The notes: generated by a model not told the origin, from the sequence alone. 8,814 nucleotides of DNA from an uncultured Curtobacterium sp. (GCA_913774725.1 CAJYIG010000148.1:1-8814), one strand, 5' to 3'; positions 1 to 6,240 are shown, counted from the stretch's first letter. Translations and numbers: made by a program.

Positions 1-73
1 CGCTGTGCGCAGCCCGAACGGATCCCGACACCTCCTTGCGCCGACGCGCGGGCTGCGCAACGTCGCGATGATG

Positions 74-89
74 CCGGTCAGCTGACCGG
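74..89. promoter_or_regulatory. Perfect 16-bp palindrome upstream of the acyltransferase gene
   Basis: CCGGTCAGCTGACCGG reads identically on both strands over all 16 bases, with no spacer. It lies about 70 bp before the candidate -10 hexamer of the acyltransferase gene. An uninterrupted dyad is more typical of a binding site for a dimeric regulator than of a terminator, which would normally have a loop. However, a plus-strand frame open from the window edge ends at the TGA inside it (83-85), so it could also be the end region of an upstream gene. The rest of 1-160 shows nothing else I can support as a gene. Confidence 0.4.
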
Positions 90-156
90 AGGAGCGCTCG
101 ACACCCGGGACGTCGTCCGGGGCCCGGCGCTCCTTCCGTCCAGGACTCGACCTGCG

Positions 157-162
157 TACAAT
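157..162 (+). promoter_or_regulatory. Candidate -10 hexamer of the acyltransferase gene
   Basis: TACAAT matches the bacterial -10 consensus at five of six positions and overlaps the ATG at 161. No clear -35 element is visible about 17 bp upstream; the bases there are roughly TTCCGT. If this hexamer is used, transcription would start near 169-170, exactly where an in-frame GTG lies. That would give a leaderless mRNA and exclude the ATG at 161 as start. Confidence 0.4.
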
Positions 163-1144
163 GTTCGATGTGGTACATCAGTCGCGCGCAGCAGGTATCG
201 ACCTCCTCAGGGTGCTCGGACTCGTCGCCGTCGTCGCCGGCCACGTGTGGACGGACCACGGCGTCGTGAGATCAGCGTTGTACTCGTGGCACGTCCCGCT
301 CTTCTTCTTCCTCGCCGGGTACTTCTGGACCGCGGGCCGCTCCCTCCGGTCCGAGGCGACCGCCCGGGCCCGGAGCCTCCTCGTGCCGTACGCGCTCTGG
401 CTCCTGCTCGTCGGGACCGTCTGGCTCGCAGTGGCGCGGCCGGACCGCGCCGGACTGCTCGCCCTCGTCGCGCCCGTGCTCGGCGGGAAGTACGCGAGCG
501 CACCGTTCTCAGCCTTCTGGTTCGTCACGGCTCTCTGCACGTGTGCGGTCCTCCGTCGGCTCCTCGAACGGTTCCCGACGCCGGTCCGCTGGTCGGTCGC
601 CGTCCTCGGGGTCATCGGCGCGACGGTCGCGCCCGAACTCGTCAGTGCGGTCCCACTCGGCGTCGGGACGGCATTCCCCGCACTGGCGTTCCTGCTCCTC
701 GGTGAGACGTTCCGGCACGCTGCCGCGGACGTGCGACGGCCAGTGGTGACGGGCATCGGGCTGCTCACCGGGAGTGGGATCGCGCTCGCCGCCGGCGTAC
801 GACCGCTCGACGTCAAGCAGGCGGATCTCGGCACGCCGATCGCCAGCGTCGTCGTGGTGACGGCGATCTGCTGCGGGCTGGTCCTCCTCGCGCGAGCCGT
901 CGAGACGCTCCTGCCCGCATCGTGGCAGCGAGCCACGGGCCGCCTCGCGGCATGCGGCATCGGTGTCGTGCTCAGCCACGCGCTCGTCCTGTGGCTGATG
1001 CCGCAGGACGTGCCCGACGTGCTGGCCTTCCTCGCGGCGCTGGTGCTGCCGTGGGCCGCGGCACTCGCGCTCGGCCGCTCCCGGACGGCGGGTTGGACGG
1101 TGGGCACCGCACCCCGCCGGGGCAGGAGGGTCGCCGTGGCGTGA
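161..1144 (+). CDS. Acyltransferase-3 family membrane protein (fucose 4-O-acetylase-like)
   Basis: A 327-residue integral membrane protein that probably transfers an acetyl or other acyl group to a cell-surface sugar or polymer; the acceptor cannot be told from sequence. It begins with the family hallmark RAAGIDLLRVLG (residues 9-20), with Asp14 followed by His28 in the first membrane span. SWHVPLFFFLAGYF (42-55) is the characteristic second conserved block, and WFVTAL (120-125) matches the fucose 4-O-acetylase subgroup. Further hydrophobic spans lie near 72-92, 116-132, 145-163, 170-182, 196-212, 226-246, 262-280 and 285-305, and the C-terminus is short and basic. It is monocistronic and convergent with the aldo/keto reductase. 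No Shine-Dalgarno precedes the ATG at 161. A GTG at 170 fits better with the TACAAT hexamer and would shorten the protein by three residues. No polysaccharide genes adjoin it, so the pathway is open. Confidence 0.85.
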   Translation: MFDVVHQSRAAGIDLLRVLGLVAVVAGHVWTDHGVVRSALYSWHVPLFFFLAGYFWTAGRSLRSEATARARSLLVPYALWLLLVGTVWLAVARPDRAGLLALVAPVLGGKYASAPFSAFWFVTALCTCAVLRRLLERFPTPVRWSVAVLGVIGATVAPELVSAVPLGVGTAFPALAFLLLGETFRHAAADVRRPVVTGIGLLTGSGIALAAGVRPLDVKQADLGTPIASVVVVTAICCGLVLLARAVETLLPASWQRATGRLAACGIGVVLSHALVLWLMPQDVPDVLAFLAALVLPWAAALALGRSRTAGWTVGTAPRRGRRVAVA

Positions 1145-1150
1145 CCGGAG

Positions 1151-1235
1151 ACTCGGCGCCCGCCGGTACTCGGCGCCCGCCGGTACTCAGCGCCCGCCCG
1201 TGCTCAGCGCCCGCCCGTGCTCAGCGTCCGCCTGT
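1151..1235. repeat. Five tandem copies of a 17-bp unit
   Basis: Direct reading gives five head-to-tail 17-bp units at 1151-1167, 1168-1184, 1185-1201, 1202-1218 and 1219-1235. Units 1 and 2 are identical (ACTCGGCGCCCGCCGGT). Unit 3 differs from unit 2 at two bases, unit 4 from unit 3 at one, and unit 5 from unit 4 at two. Unit 5 contains the last codons and the TGA of the minus-strand aldo/keto reductase. The array fills the gap between two convergent genes. Its graded divergence suggests stepwise slipped-strand duplication starting from the end of that gene. No spacers separate the units, so it is not a CRISPR. Confidence 0.9.
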
Positions 1236-2252
1236 GATCCGGCGCTCACGCTGCGCGACACCGGCGGTGCCGTACGGGTAGTCGTCGATCCGCGGGGCGC
1301 TCGCTTCGGTCAGCTTCTCCATCTCGTCGTCGGTGAGCACGAGGTCGGCAGCGCCGAGGTTGTCCTCGAGCTGCGACACCGTCCGGACGCCGAGGATGAC
1401 GCTCGTCACCGCCGGTCGGGCGAGCAGCCAGGCGAGGGCCACCTGCGACCGCGAGGCGCCGTGCGCGTCGGCGACGTCCGACACCGCGTCGAGCACCTTC
1501 CAGGTGCGCTCGTCGGCGTTCCGTGCCTCCCACGCCTCCATGCCGCGCTGCGGGTCCTCGCCGAGACGGGTCGCTCCGGTGGGCGCCTCGTCGCGCTGGT
1601 ACTTCCCGGACAGCCAGCCGCCGGCCAGGGGCGACCAGGGCAGCAGGCCGATGTCGGCGTCGAGGCACGCCGGGACGACCTCGTGCTCGATGTCGCGGAC
1701 GAGCAGGTTGTACTGCGGCTGCAGCGTCACCGGCGGCGCCCAGCCGTGGGTCTTCGCCTCGTACACGGCCTTGGTGACCTGGTAGCCGAGGTAGTTCGAG
1801 AAGCCGTAGGTGCCGATCTTGCCGGCGGAGACGGCGTCGTCGAGGAAGCGCAGGGTCTCCTCGATCGGGGTCAGCGCGTCCCACGCGTGCATCTGGTACA
1901 GGTCGATGTGCTCCACGCCGAGCCGTTCGAGCGAGGCGTCGAGGGCCACGCGCAGGTGCCGGCGGGACAGGCCGAGGTCGTTCGGTCCGTCGCCCTGGGG
2001 GAACCGGCCCTTCGTCGCGATGACGACCTGCTGCGCCTCGGTCGGGTGGGCGGCGAGCCACCGGCCGATGATGCGCTCGGACTCGTTGCCGGAGTACACG
2101 TCCGCGGTGTCGACGAGCGTGCCGCCCGCTGCGACGAACGCGTCGAGGATCTGGTGGGAGGTGGGTTCGTCGGCTTCGCTGCCGAACGTCATGGTGCCGA
2201 GGGTCAGCGTCGACACCGATGTCCCGCTGTTGCCGAGGAGTCTGTAGTCCAT
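1221..2252 (-). CDS. Aldo/keto reductase
   Basis: A 343-residue soluble NADPH-type oxidoreductase with a TIM-barrel fold, expected to reduce aldehydes or ketones; the substrate is unknown. The N-terminus (YRLLGNSGTSVSTLTLGTMT, residues 3-22) is the typical first strand. The catalytic tetrad is complete: Asp48 and Tyr53 in VDTADVY, Lys81 in IATKGRF and His122 in DLYQMHAWD. GFSNY (150-154), LQPQYNLL (177-184), PWSPLAGG (205-212) and the late cofactor-binding stretch SVILGVRTVSQLEDNL (284-299) are all present. The length is usual for the YajO/IolS/AKR11-like groups. The start at 2252 has no Shine-Dalgarno, but TAGCGT lies seven bases upstream, so the mRNA may be leaderless. The final GGR and stop are formed by the last unit of the tandem array. 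It stands alone between the hydrolase remnant and the convergent acyltransferase, so context gives no substrate. Confidence 0.93.
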   Translation of the reverse strand: MDYRLLGNSGTSVSTLTLGTMTFGSEADEPTSHQILDAFVAAGGTLVDTADVYSGNESERIIGRWLAAHPTEAQQVVIATKGRFPQGDGPNDLGLSRRHLRVALDASLERLGVEHIDLYQMHAWDALTPIEETLRFLDDAVSAGKIGTYGFSNYLGYQVTKAVYEAKTHGWAPPVTLQPQYNLLVRDIEHEVVPACLDADIGLLPWSPLAGGWLSGKYQRDEAPTGATRLGEDPQRGMEAWEARNADERTWKVLDAVSDVADAHGASRSQVALAWLLARPAVTSVILGVRTVSQLEDNLGAADLVLTDDEMEKLTEASAPRIDDYPYGTAGVAQRERRITGGR

Positions 2253-2259
2253 GGCCGGG

Positions 2260-2265
2260 ACGCTA
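2260..2265 (-). promoter_or_regulatory. Candidate -10 hexamer of the aldo/keto reductase gene
   Basis: On the minus strand TAGCGT ends seven bases before the ATG at 2252, placing the expected transcription start at or within a base of the start codon. No purine-rich ribosome site lies at the usual distance. The -35 region shows no good match. This is an inference from spacing and the TAnnnT form. Confidence 0.35.
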
Positions 2266-2327
2266 CGCCCGGCCTCCCGGACCCGAGGGGTCCCGCCAGT
2301 ACCCGTCAGGGGTTCGGCACTGCCCCC

Positions 2328-2399
2328 TCAGCGCCCGTCGGACAAGAACGCGATCGCTCGCTCCCGGAAGTCGCGCGACGTCGGGGCGCCGAACGGTGT
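2328..2399 (-). pseudogene. Remnant duplicating the C-terminus of the alpha/beta hydrolase
   Basis: Directly after the hydrolase stop, in a different frame, the minus strand encodes FGAPTSRDFRERAIAFLS, then DGR and a TGA at 2330-2328. This closely matches the true C-terminus FNAPTSRDFREAAIAFLS of the intact gene. At DNA level 2343-2387 matches 2420-2464 with three mismatches, all clustered at 2358-2360, at an offset of 77 bp. It has no start codon or ribosome site of its own. It is best explained as the tail of a lost tandem paralogue, or as a partial duplication that moved the hydrolase stop codon. It is too short to act as a protein. Confidence 0.75.
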
Positions 2400-2464
2400 C
2401 ACAGTGTGGTTGCTCCGCTCAAGAACGCGATCGCCGCCTCCCGGAAGTCGCGCGACGTCGGGGC
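2343..2464. repeat. Pair of 45-bp direct repeats (2343-2387 and 2420-2464)
   Basis: The two copies share 42 of 45 bases and sit 77 bp apart. The right copy codes for the last part of the alpha/beta hydrolase; the left copy lies beyond its stop in another frame. The 77-bp period is not a multiple of three, which is why the copies are read in different frames. Weak similarity continues for a few bases to 2393 and 2470. Confidence 0.85.
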
Positions 2465-3190
2465 ATTGAAGTGGTTCCTCCGCGGGATCTCGAAGAACGA
2501 CGCGTCCGGCGCCGCCTCGGCCAACCGCACGGCGCTGTCCCGGATCCCGTCCTCGCTGCCCGCCGCCATCAGGATCGGTTGCGTCGGCGCGTTCTCGGGC
2601 GTCGGCTCGACACTGTTCCGCATCCCCTCGACCATCGCGACGAGCGCCCGCAGGTCGTTCCCCTCGACGTTCGCCGCCATCTGCAGGTAGCCGTTCGTCA
2701 CCCGGTCCTCGACGGGGGTGCCGTCCGCGATGTACGCCTTCGCCTGGTCGACCGCGACCCGGCGCATGGGGTCCGCGTCCGGGATCCCGCCGAGCACCGC
2801 CCGCGAGATCCGGTCCGGGATCCGCTCGGCGGTGTGCCAGCCGACCCGCGCGCCGAGCGAGTACCCGAGGAAGGCGACGTCGGCGAGCAGGTAGGTGTCG
2901 ATGACCGTGGTGACGTCGGCGACGAGCAGGTCCATCGAGTACGCGGACGGGTCGTGCGGCTTCGACGAGGCGCCGTGCCCCCGCTGGTCGAGCGCGACGA
3001 CCCGGTACCCGGCGCGCACGAGGTCGCGGGTCCACCCGGAGGCGTGCCAGTTGAGGACCGCGCCCGAGGCGAACCCGTGCACGGCGACGACCACGGGGGC
3101 GTCCGGGTCACCGAAGTCGTAGGTCGCGAGCTTCAGGCCGTCCGGGGACATCACGGCACGGGGGCGCGGCGCTTCGGGGACGAGTGACAT
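2399..3190 (-). CDS. Alpha/beta-fold hydrolase
   Basis: A 263-residue soluble alpha/beta hydrolase that probably cleaves an ester, lactone or similar bond; the substrate is unknown. VVVAVHGFASGAVLNW (33-48) carries the oxyanion-hole HG. GYRVVALDQRGHGASSKP (61-78) is the strand-4 motif of the epoxide-hydrolase/haloperoxidase-like branch. The nucleophile elbow GYSLGA gives Ser111. The acid is likely Asp214 in AAGSEDGI and the base His240 in RRNHFNAP, so the triad is complete. There is no signal peptide. The ATG at 3190 is preceded by TAGCCT nine bases upstream rather than a Shine-Dalgarno; Met14 (codon at 3151) is a less likely alternative start. It is divergent from the NAD(P)H-hydrate epimerase with 34 bp between starts. 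Its C-terminus, SGATTL, differs from the SDGR tail kept in the adjacent remnant, so its original end may have been altered by the 77-bp duplication. Confidence 0.9.
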   Translation of the reverse strand: MSLVPEAPRPRAVMSPDGLKLATYDFGDPDAPVVVAVHGFASGAVLNWHASGWTRDLVRAGYRVVALDQRGHGASSKPHDPSAYSMDLLVADVTTVIDTYLLADVAFLGYSLGARVGWHTAERIPDRISRAVLGGIPDADPMRRVAVDQAKAYIADGTPVEDRVTNGYLQMAANVEGNDLRALVAMVEGMRNSVEPTPENAPTQPILMAAGSEDGIRDSAVRLAEAAPDASFFEIPRRNHFNAPTSRDFREAAIAFLSGATTL

Positions 3191-3199
3191 GGCGTCACC

Positions 3200-3205
3200 A
3201 GGCTA
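3200..3205 (-). promoter_or_regulatory. Candidate -10 hexamer of the alpha/beta hydrolase gene
   Basis: TAGCCT on the minus strand lies nine bases before the ATG at 3190, in the 34-bp gap between divergent starts. It would give an mRNA with almost no leader. No clear -35 match is visible, and any such element would overlap the start of the epimerase gene. Confidence 0.3.
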
Positions 3206-3224
3206 CCGGGGCAGGGTGGACCCC

Positions 3225-3995
3225 ATGGACGGCTACGGCGGCGATCAGGTCCGGGCGGCGGAGCGGCCGCACCTCGACGCGGGGGAACCCCTCATGCAGC
3301 GCGCGGCGGACGGGCTCGCCCGCATCGTCGGCGAGCTGCTCGACGACCCCGCGGTCCGTCCGCAGGACGGTCCGGGGTCGGTCCTGCTGCTCGTGGGGAG
3401 CGGTGACAACGGCGGTGACGCCCTCTTCGCGGGAGCACGCCTGGCTGCGGACGGGAGGCACGTGGCGGTGCTGTGCGTCGGCTCGCGTGTCCACGGGGCG
3501 GGCCTGGCAGCGGCGCTGGACGCCGGCGCGCGCCTCCTAGATGGGCCGGCGGACTCCCGTGCGGTCGGCAGCGACGCGGGTGCGGCCGACATCCTGCGGG
3601 CTGCCGTGACGCCCGACGCCGACCGCCTGGCGGCGGTCGCAGCCGAGGCCGCCGCCGAGGCGGACCTGGTGCTCGACGGCATCCTCGGCATCGGAGCGGG
3701 TGGCGGGTCCCCGCTCCGCTCCCCCGCGCGGCAGGTCGTCGACGCGATCCGCGAGCTCGCTCGCGACCAGCGCGCCCCCTTCGTCGTCGCCGTCGACGTG
3801 CCGAGCGGCATCGATGTCGACACCGGCGCCGTGGCGGACGACCACGTGCTGCACGCCGACGTCACGGTCACGTTCGGCGGGGTCAAGGCGGGGCTGCTGA
3901 CCGGCCCCGGCGCGACGCTCGCGGGCCGCATCGAGCTCGTCGACGTCGGCATCGGTGCGGACCTGGCGGCGACGGAGCCGCTGGTCCGCACCTGA
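3225..3995 (+). CDS. nnrE: NAD(P)H-hydrate epimerase (YjeF N-terminal domain, stand-alone)
   Basis: A 256-residue metabolite-repair enzyme that interconverts the R and S forms of NAD(P)HX so that a separate dehydratase can regenerate NAD(P)H. Conserved stretches appear in family order: VRAAERPHLDAGEPLMQRAA (9-28), the nucleotide-binding loop GSGDNGGDALFAGARLA (58-74), LVLDGILGIGAGG (148-160), VVAVDVPSGIDVDTG (187-201) and ADVTVTFGGVKAGLL (211-225). Asp151 and the DVPSGID stretch belong to the active site. Only the epimerase domain is present; the ADP/ATP-dependent dehydratase domain fused in E. coli YjeF is absent and must be encoded elsewhere. I chose the ATG at 3225 because AGGGTGG lies five bases upstream and the family homology begins there; an in-frame ATG at 3189 overlaps the hydrolase start and adds 12 unlikely residues. 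It is convergent with the aldolase-like gene across 24 bp. Confidence 0.92.
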   Translation: MDGYGGDQVRAAERPHLDAGEPLMQRAADGLARIVGELLDDPAVRPQDGPGSVLLLVGSGDNGGDALFAGARLAADGRHVAVLCVGSRVHGAGLAAALDAGARLLDGPADSRAVGSDAGAADILRAAVTPDADRLAAVAAEAAAEADLVLDGILGIGAGGGSPLRSPARQVVDAIRELARDQRAPFVVAVDVPSGIDVDTGAVADDHVLHADVTVTFGGVKAGLLTGPGATLAGRIELVDVGIGADLAATEPLVRT

Positions 3996-4019
3996 CGGCG
4001 ACCGGCCGCAGGGCGGGGC

Positions 4020-4961
4020 TCAGGGCGCGCCGGCGTCCACCCCGTCGACGACGTCGGGACGGGCCTCGAGCCAGGTGTCCACGAAGTGCCGGTAGTTCGC
4101 GGCGATGACCTGCTCGGCGGCCTCGTGGTCCAGCCCCCGCTGCACGACGTCGTCGAGCGCGTCCTCCCAGTTGCTCCGCCCGATGGCGAAGCCGACGAAG
4201 CCGTCGACCGGCGCTGCGGTCCGGAGCCAGTGGTCGAGTTGGTCCTGCGGGGCGTCGCGGCCGAGCACGATGCACTGCACGTGGTCACGACCCCCGGCAC
4301 GGGCGGCGGCGACGACGCGCTCGGCGTCCTCGGTGCGGTCGAGGCCCTCGAGCTTCCACACGTCCGGCTCGACGCCGTGCTCCTGCAGGTACCCGATCGT
4401 CTCGACGACGAGCCCCGGTCGGACGTCGCGGTCGTAGTCGTCGGCGGACGCCTGCTGCTCGTCGGTGCCGGGGACGAGGAGTTCGACCAGGAACGCCCGG
4501 TCGGCGTCGTGCAGGGCTTGCGAGACCTCGGCGAGCCGCTCGGCCTGCGCCTGCCGGTCGCCGGCGTCGAACGCTGGGTTGTCGCGGACCAGCACCTTCA
4601 CGAAGTCGGGGTCGAACGAGTCGACGTGCGCGAGCCAGTCGTCGCCGTACTCGAGCTCGAACCAGTCGCGGCCGGACTGCTCGATCGGCATCGCGAGCTG
4701 CAGTCCGGCCTCGCGGACGAGCCGGGCGACGTCCGCACCGTAGCGCTCGTCGACGAGGACGCCCGTGCGGGGGCGGGACGCCCCCGCGGCGAGCGCGGTG
4801 AGCACGCCACGGTAGACGAGCTGCTTGCCGGCGCGGACACGCGCGGCGTCGGCGTCGTCAGCGGGCTCGCCGGACTCGTCGCCGTAGGTGTGCTCCAGGA
4901 GCGAGGACCGCTGGTCCATCGCGAGGAGGAAGAGGGGGTGCTGTTCATCGAGGTCGGCCAT
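4020..4961 (-). CDS. Class I aldolase-like protein, IolC C-terminal domain family (DUF2090)
   Basis: A 313-residue soluble TIM-barrel protein related to the C-terminal part of IolC, the part linked to 2-deoxy-5-keto-gluconate-6-phosphate aldolase activity, and more distantly to LacD/YihT class I aldolases. Visible family motifs are LLAMDQRSSL (12-21), VLVDERYG (68-75), MPIEQSG (91-97), DFVKVLVRDNP (119-129), FLVELLVP (157-164), PDVWKLEG (199-206), IVLGRDAP (231-238) and GFAIGRSNW (257-265). Lys203 is placed like the Schiff-base lysine of LacD, and GR261-262 resembles a phosphate-binding loop. The kinase domain of full-length IolC is missing. It follows the dehydrogenase gene by 34 bp and is probably co-transcribed. 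The ATG at 4961 is the only sensible start; GGAGGGG lies rather far upstream (19 bases), so translation may depend on coupling. No other inositol genes are here, so the true substrate is uncertain. Confidence 0.82.
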   Translation of the reverse strand: MADLDEQHPLFLLAMDQRSSLLEHTYGDESGEPADDADAARVRAGKQLVYRGVLTALAAGASRPRTGVLVDERYGADVARLVREAGLQLAMPIEQSGRDWFELEYGDDWLAHVDSFDPDFVKVLVRDNPAFDAGDRQAQAERLAEVSQALHDADRAFLVELLVPGTDEQQASADDYDRDVRPGLVVETIGYLQEHGVEPDVWKLEGLDRTEDAERVVAAARAGGRDHVQCIVLGRDAPQDQLDHWLRTAAPVDGFVGFAIGRSNWEDALDDVVQRGLDHEAAEQVIAANYRHFVDTWLEARPDVVDGVDAGAP

Positions 4962-4995
4962 GCCGCCATGCTGCTCGCACCCCCTCCGGCCGCGC

Positions 4996-6138
4996 TCAGT
5001 GGGCGCGGTACAGCTCGGGCTCCGGGAGCCCGTGGGCAGCACGGATGCCGCGGGAGATCCCCTCGATCGCGACGAGCGCGTCGACGACGGCCTCGGCGGT
5101 CACCGGGAACGGCATGCTGTGGATGGTCTCGCTCTCCACCGTGGCGGCCTCGGCGACGGCCTGGAGCACGTCCCGGTCGTCGACGGTCAGACCGATCTCG
5201 GTCAGCGTGTTCGGCAGGCCCACCTTCGTGGTGAACACGACGAAGTCCTCGATCTCGTCTGCCGGTGCCCCCTCGAGCACGAGCTGCGCGATCGTGCCGA
5301 CGTTGACCTTCTGCCCGTGCGCGAGCCCGTGTGCCTGCGGCGCCGCGGTCAGGCCGTTGTGGATCGCGTGCGCCGCAGCCAGGCCACCGGACTCGAAGCC
5401 GAGCCCGGAGAGCAGCGTGTTCGCCTCGACGACCTTCTCGAGCGCCGGTGTGACGACCTTCGCCTCGACGGACGCGATCGCCTGGAGCGCGTTCTCGTGC
5501 AGGAGTCGCCAGGACAGCTCGGCGAGGGCGACGCCGGTCTCGGTCTGCAGCCCGCCCGCCATGGTGTCGGCGTTCGCGCGCTTCGCGGCCCGGGCCTCGA
5601 CCCAGGTGGCGAGTGCGTCGCCGATGCCCGCGACGAGGAACTGCACGGGCGCGTTCGCGACGAGCTTCGTGTCGATGAGCACGAGGTCGGGGTTGTGCGG
5701 GAAGAAGCGGTACTCGATGAACTCGCCCTCCTCCGAGTACACGACCGCGAGTGCCGAGGTCGGCGCGTCGGTGCTCGCCGCGGTGGGGACGCTCGCCCAG
5801 CGGATCCCGGCGAGGTGCCCCGAGGCCTTCGCGGCGTCGATCGCCGAACCACCGCCGAGGCCGACGACCACGTCGGACCCGGTCTCGCGGATCCGCGCGG
5901 TGAGGTCGTCGATGGCCTGCGGGGTGGCGAAGCGGCCGAAGCCGACCCGCTCGACGGGCAGTCCGGCAGCGTCGAAGCTCGTGCGCACGGCGTCCTCGAC
6001 GATGCCCCACACCACGTCGTCGGCGACGAGCAGCGGACGCTTCCCGATCGGTGCGACGAACTCCCCGACGCGGGTGATCGCGTCCTTGCCCTGCACGTAG
6101 CGGGCGGGGCTCATGACGGTGCTGATCGGAGTGGCCAT
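4996..6138 (-). CDS. gldA: Glycerol dehydrogenase-type iron-containing alcohol dehydrogenase
   Basis: A 380-residue cytoplasmic NAD-dependent, metal-containing dehydrogenase, expected to oxidise glycerol to dihydroxyacetone or a similar polyol. The N-terminal Rossmann-like part contains SPARYVQGKDA (10-20), LLVADDVVW (36-44) and the cofactor loop GLGGGSAIDAAKA (93-105). The stretch from ASTDAPTSA (121-129) through FFPHNPDLVLIDT (145-157) is close to known glycerol dehydrogenases. The metal ligands are Asp174 (GIGDALATW), His257 (GGLAAAHAIHNG) and His274 (HGLAHGQKV), at almost the same positions as in the Geobacillus stearothermophilus enzyme (173, 256, 274). The start at 6138 is fixed by GGAAGGAAG seven bases upstream; an in-frame ATG at 6180 lies inside the 12-bp palindrome and is rejected. 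The next gene, 34 bp downstream, is the IolC-like aldolase. No dihydroxyacetone kinase is nearby, so a substrate other than glycerol is possible. Confidence 0.92.
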   Translation of the reverse strand: MATPISTVMSPARYVQGKDAITRVGEFVAPIGKRPLLVADDVVWGIVEDAVRTSFDAAGLPVERVGFGRFATPQAIDDLTARIRETGSDVVVGLGGGSAIDAAKASGHLAGIRWASVPTAASTDAPTSALAVVYSEEGEFIEYRFFPHNPDLVLIDTKLVANAPVQFLVAGIGDALATWVEARAAKRANADTMAGGLQTETGVALAELSWRLLHENALQAIASVEAKVVTPALEKVVEANTLLSGLGFESGGLAAAHAIHNGLTAAPQAHGLAHGQKVNVGTIAQLVLEGAPADEIEDFVVFTTKVGLPNTLTEIGLTVDDRDVLQAVAEAATVESETIHSMPFPVTAEAVVDALVAIEGISRGIRAAHGLPEPELYRAH

Positions 6139-6174
6139 GGTGCTGCTTCCTTCCGGGTTGCGCGTGCTGTTGGT

Positions 6175-6186
6175 CGACACGTGTCG
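6175..6186. promoter_or_regulatory. 12-bp palindrome between dehydrogenase and metallopeptidase genes
   Basis: CGACACGTGTCG is a perfect palindrome in the 102-bp gap between two divergent starts (6138 and 6241). It lies 37 bp ahead of the dehydrogenase start codon. A TAGCGT hexamer at 6210-6205 on the minus strand could be the dehydrogenase -10 element, which would place the palindrome early in the leader, a position suited to a repressor. The role is inferred only from position and symmetry. Confidence 0.4.
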
Positions 6187-6227
6187 GGTTCGCCGACGGA
6201 CCGCACGCTACGCGGGTCGGCTCCGGG

Positions 6228-6233
6228 TACGGT
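6228..6233 (+). promoter_or_regulatory. Candidate -10 hexamer of the zinc metallopeptidase gene
   Basis: TACGGT ends seven bases before the ATG at 6241, so transcription would start on the start codon itself. The bases between (CGGCGGC) do not form a good Shine-Dalgarno. No -35 match is evident. Confidence 0.35.
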
Positions 6234-6240
6234 CGGCGGC

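Noticed and set aside
21..37. AAGGAGG on the minus strand (37-31), suggesting a gene leaving at the left edge
   Set aside because: No ATG, GTG or TTG occurs at a workable distance after it; the only GTG overlaps the site. It cannot be supported within this window.
2..85. Possible 3' end of a plus-strand gene entering from the left edge
   Set aside because: The 27-codon frame ends at a TGA inside the palindrome, but it has no recognisable motif and other frames are equally open.
178..1107. 309-codon minus-strand open frame
   Set aside because: It is antisense to the acyltransferase, whose membrane spans and family motifs are clear. The Ser/Arg/Thr-rich translation is a shadow.
1151..1235. 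CRISPR-like repeat cluster
   Set aside because: The units are 17 bp, directly adjacent with no spacers, and there are no cas genes.
1200..2690. 496-codon plus-strand open frame
   Set aside because: It is antisense to the aldo/keto reductase, whose catalytic tetrad is complete, and to part of the hydrolase. The translation is low-complexity with no motif.
2219..3187. 322-codon plus-strand open frame
   Set aside because: It is antisense to the alpha/beta hydrolase with its intact triad, and is a compositional shadow.
4888..6240. Very long plus-strand open frame running into the metallopeptidase gene
   Set aside because: It is antisense to two well-supported genes, has a composition rich in Arg, Gly and Val/Leu typical of high-GC shadow frames, and no domain is recognisable before residue MTFNED at 6241.
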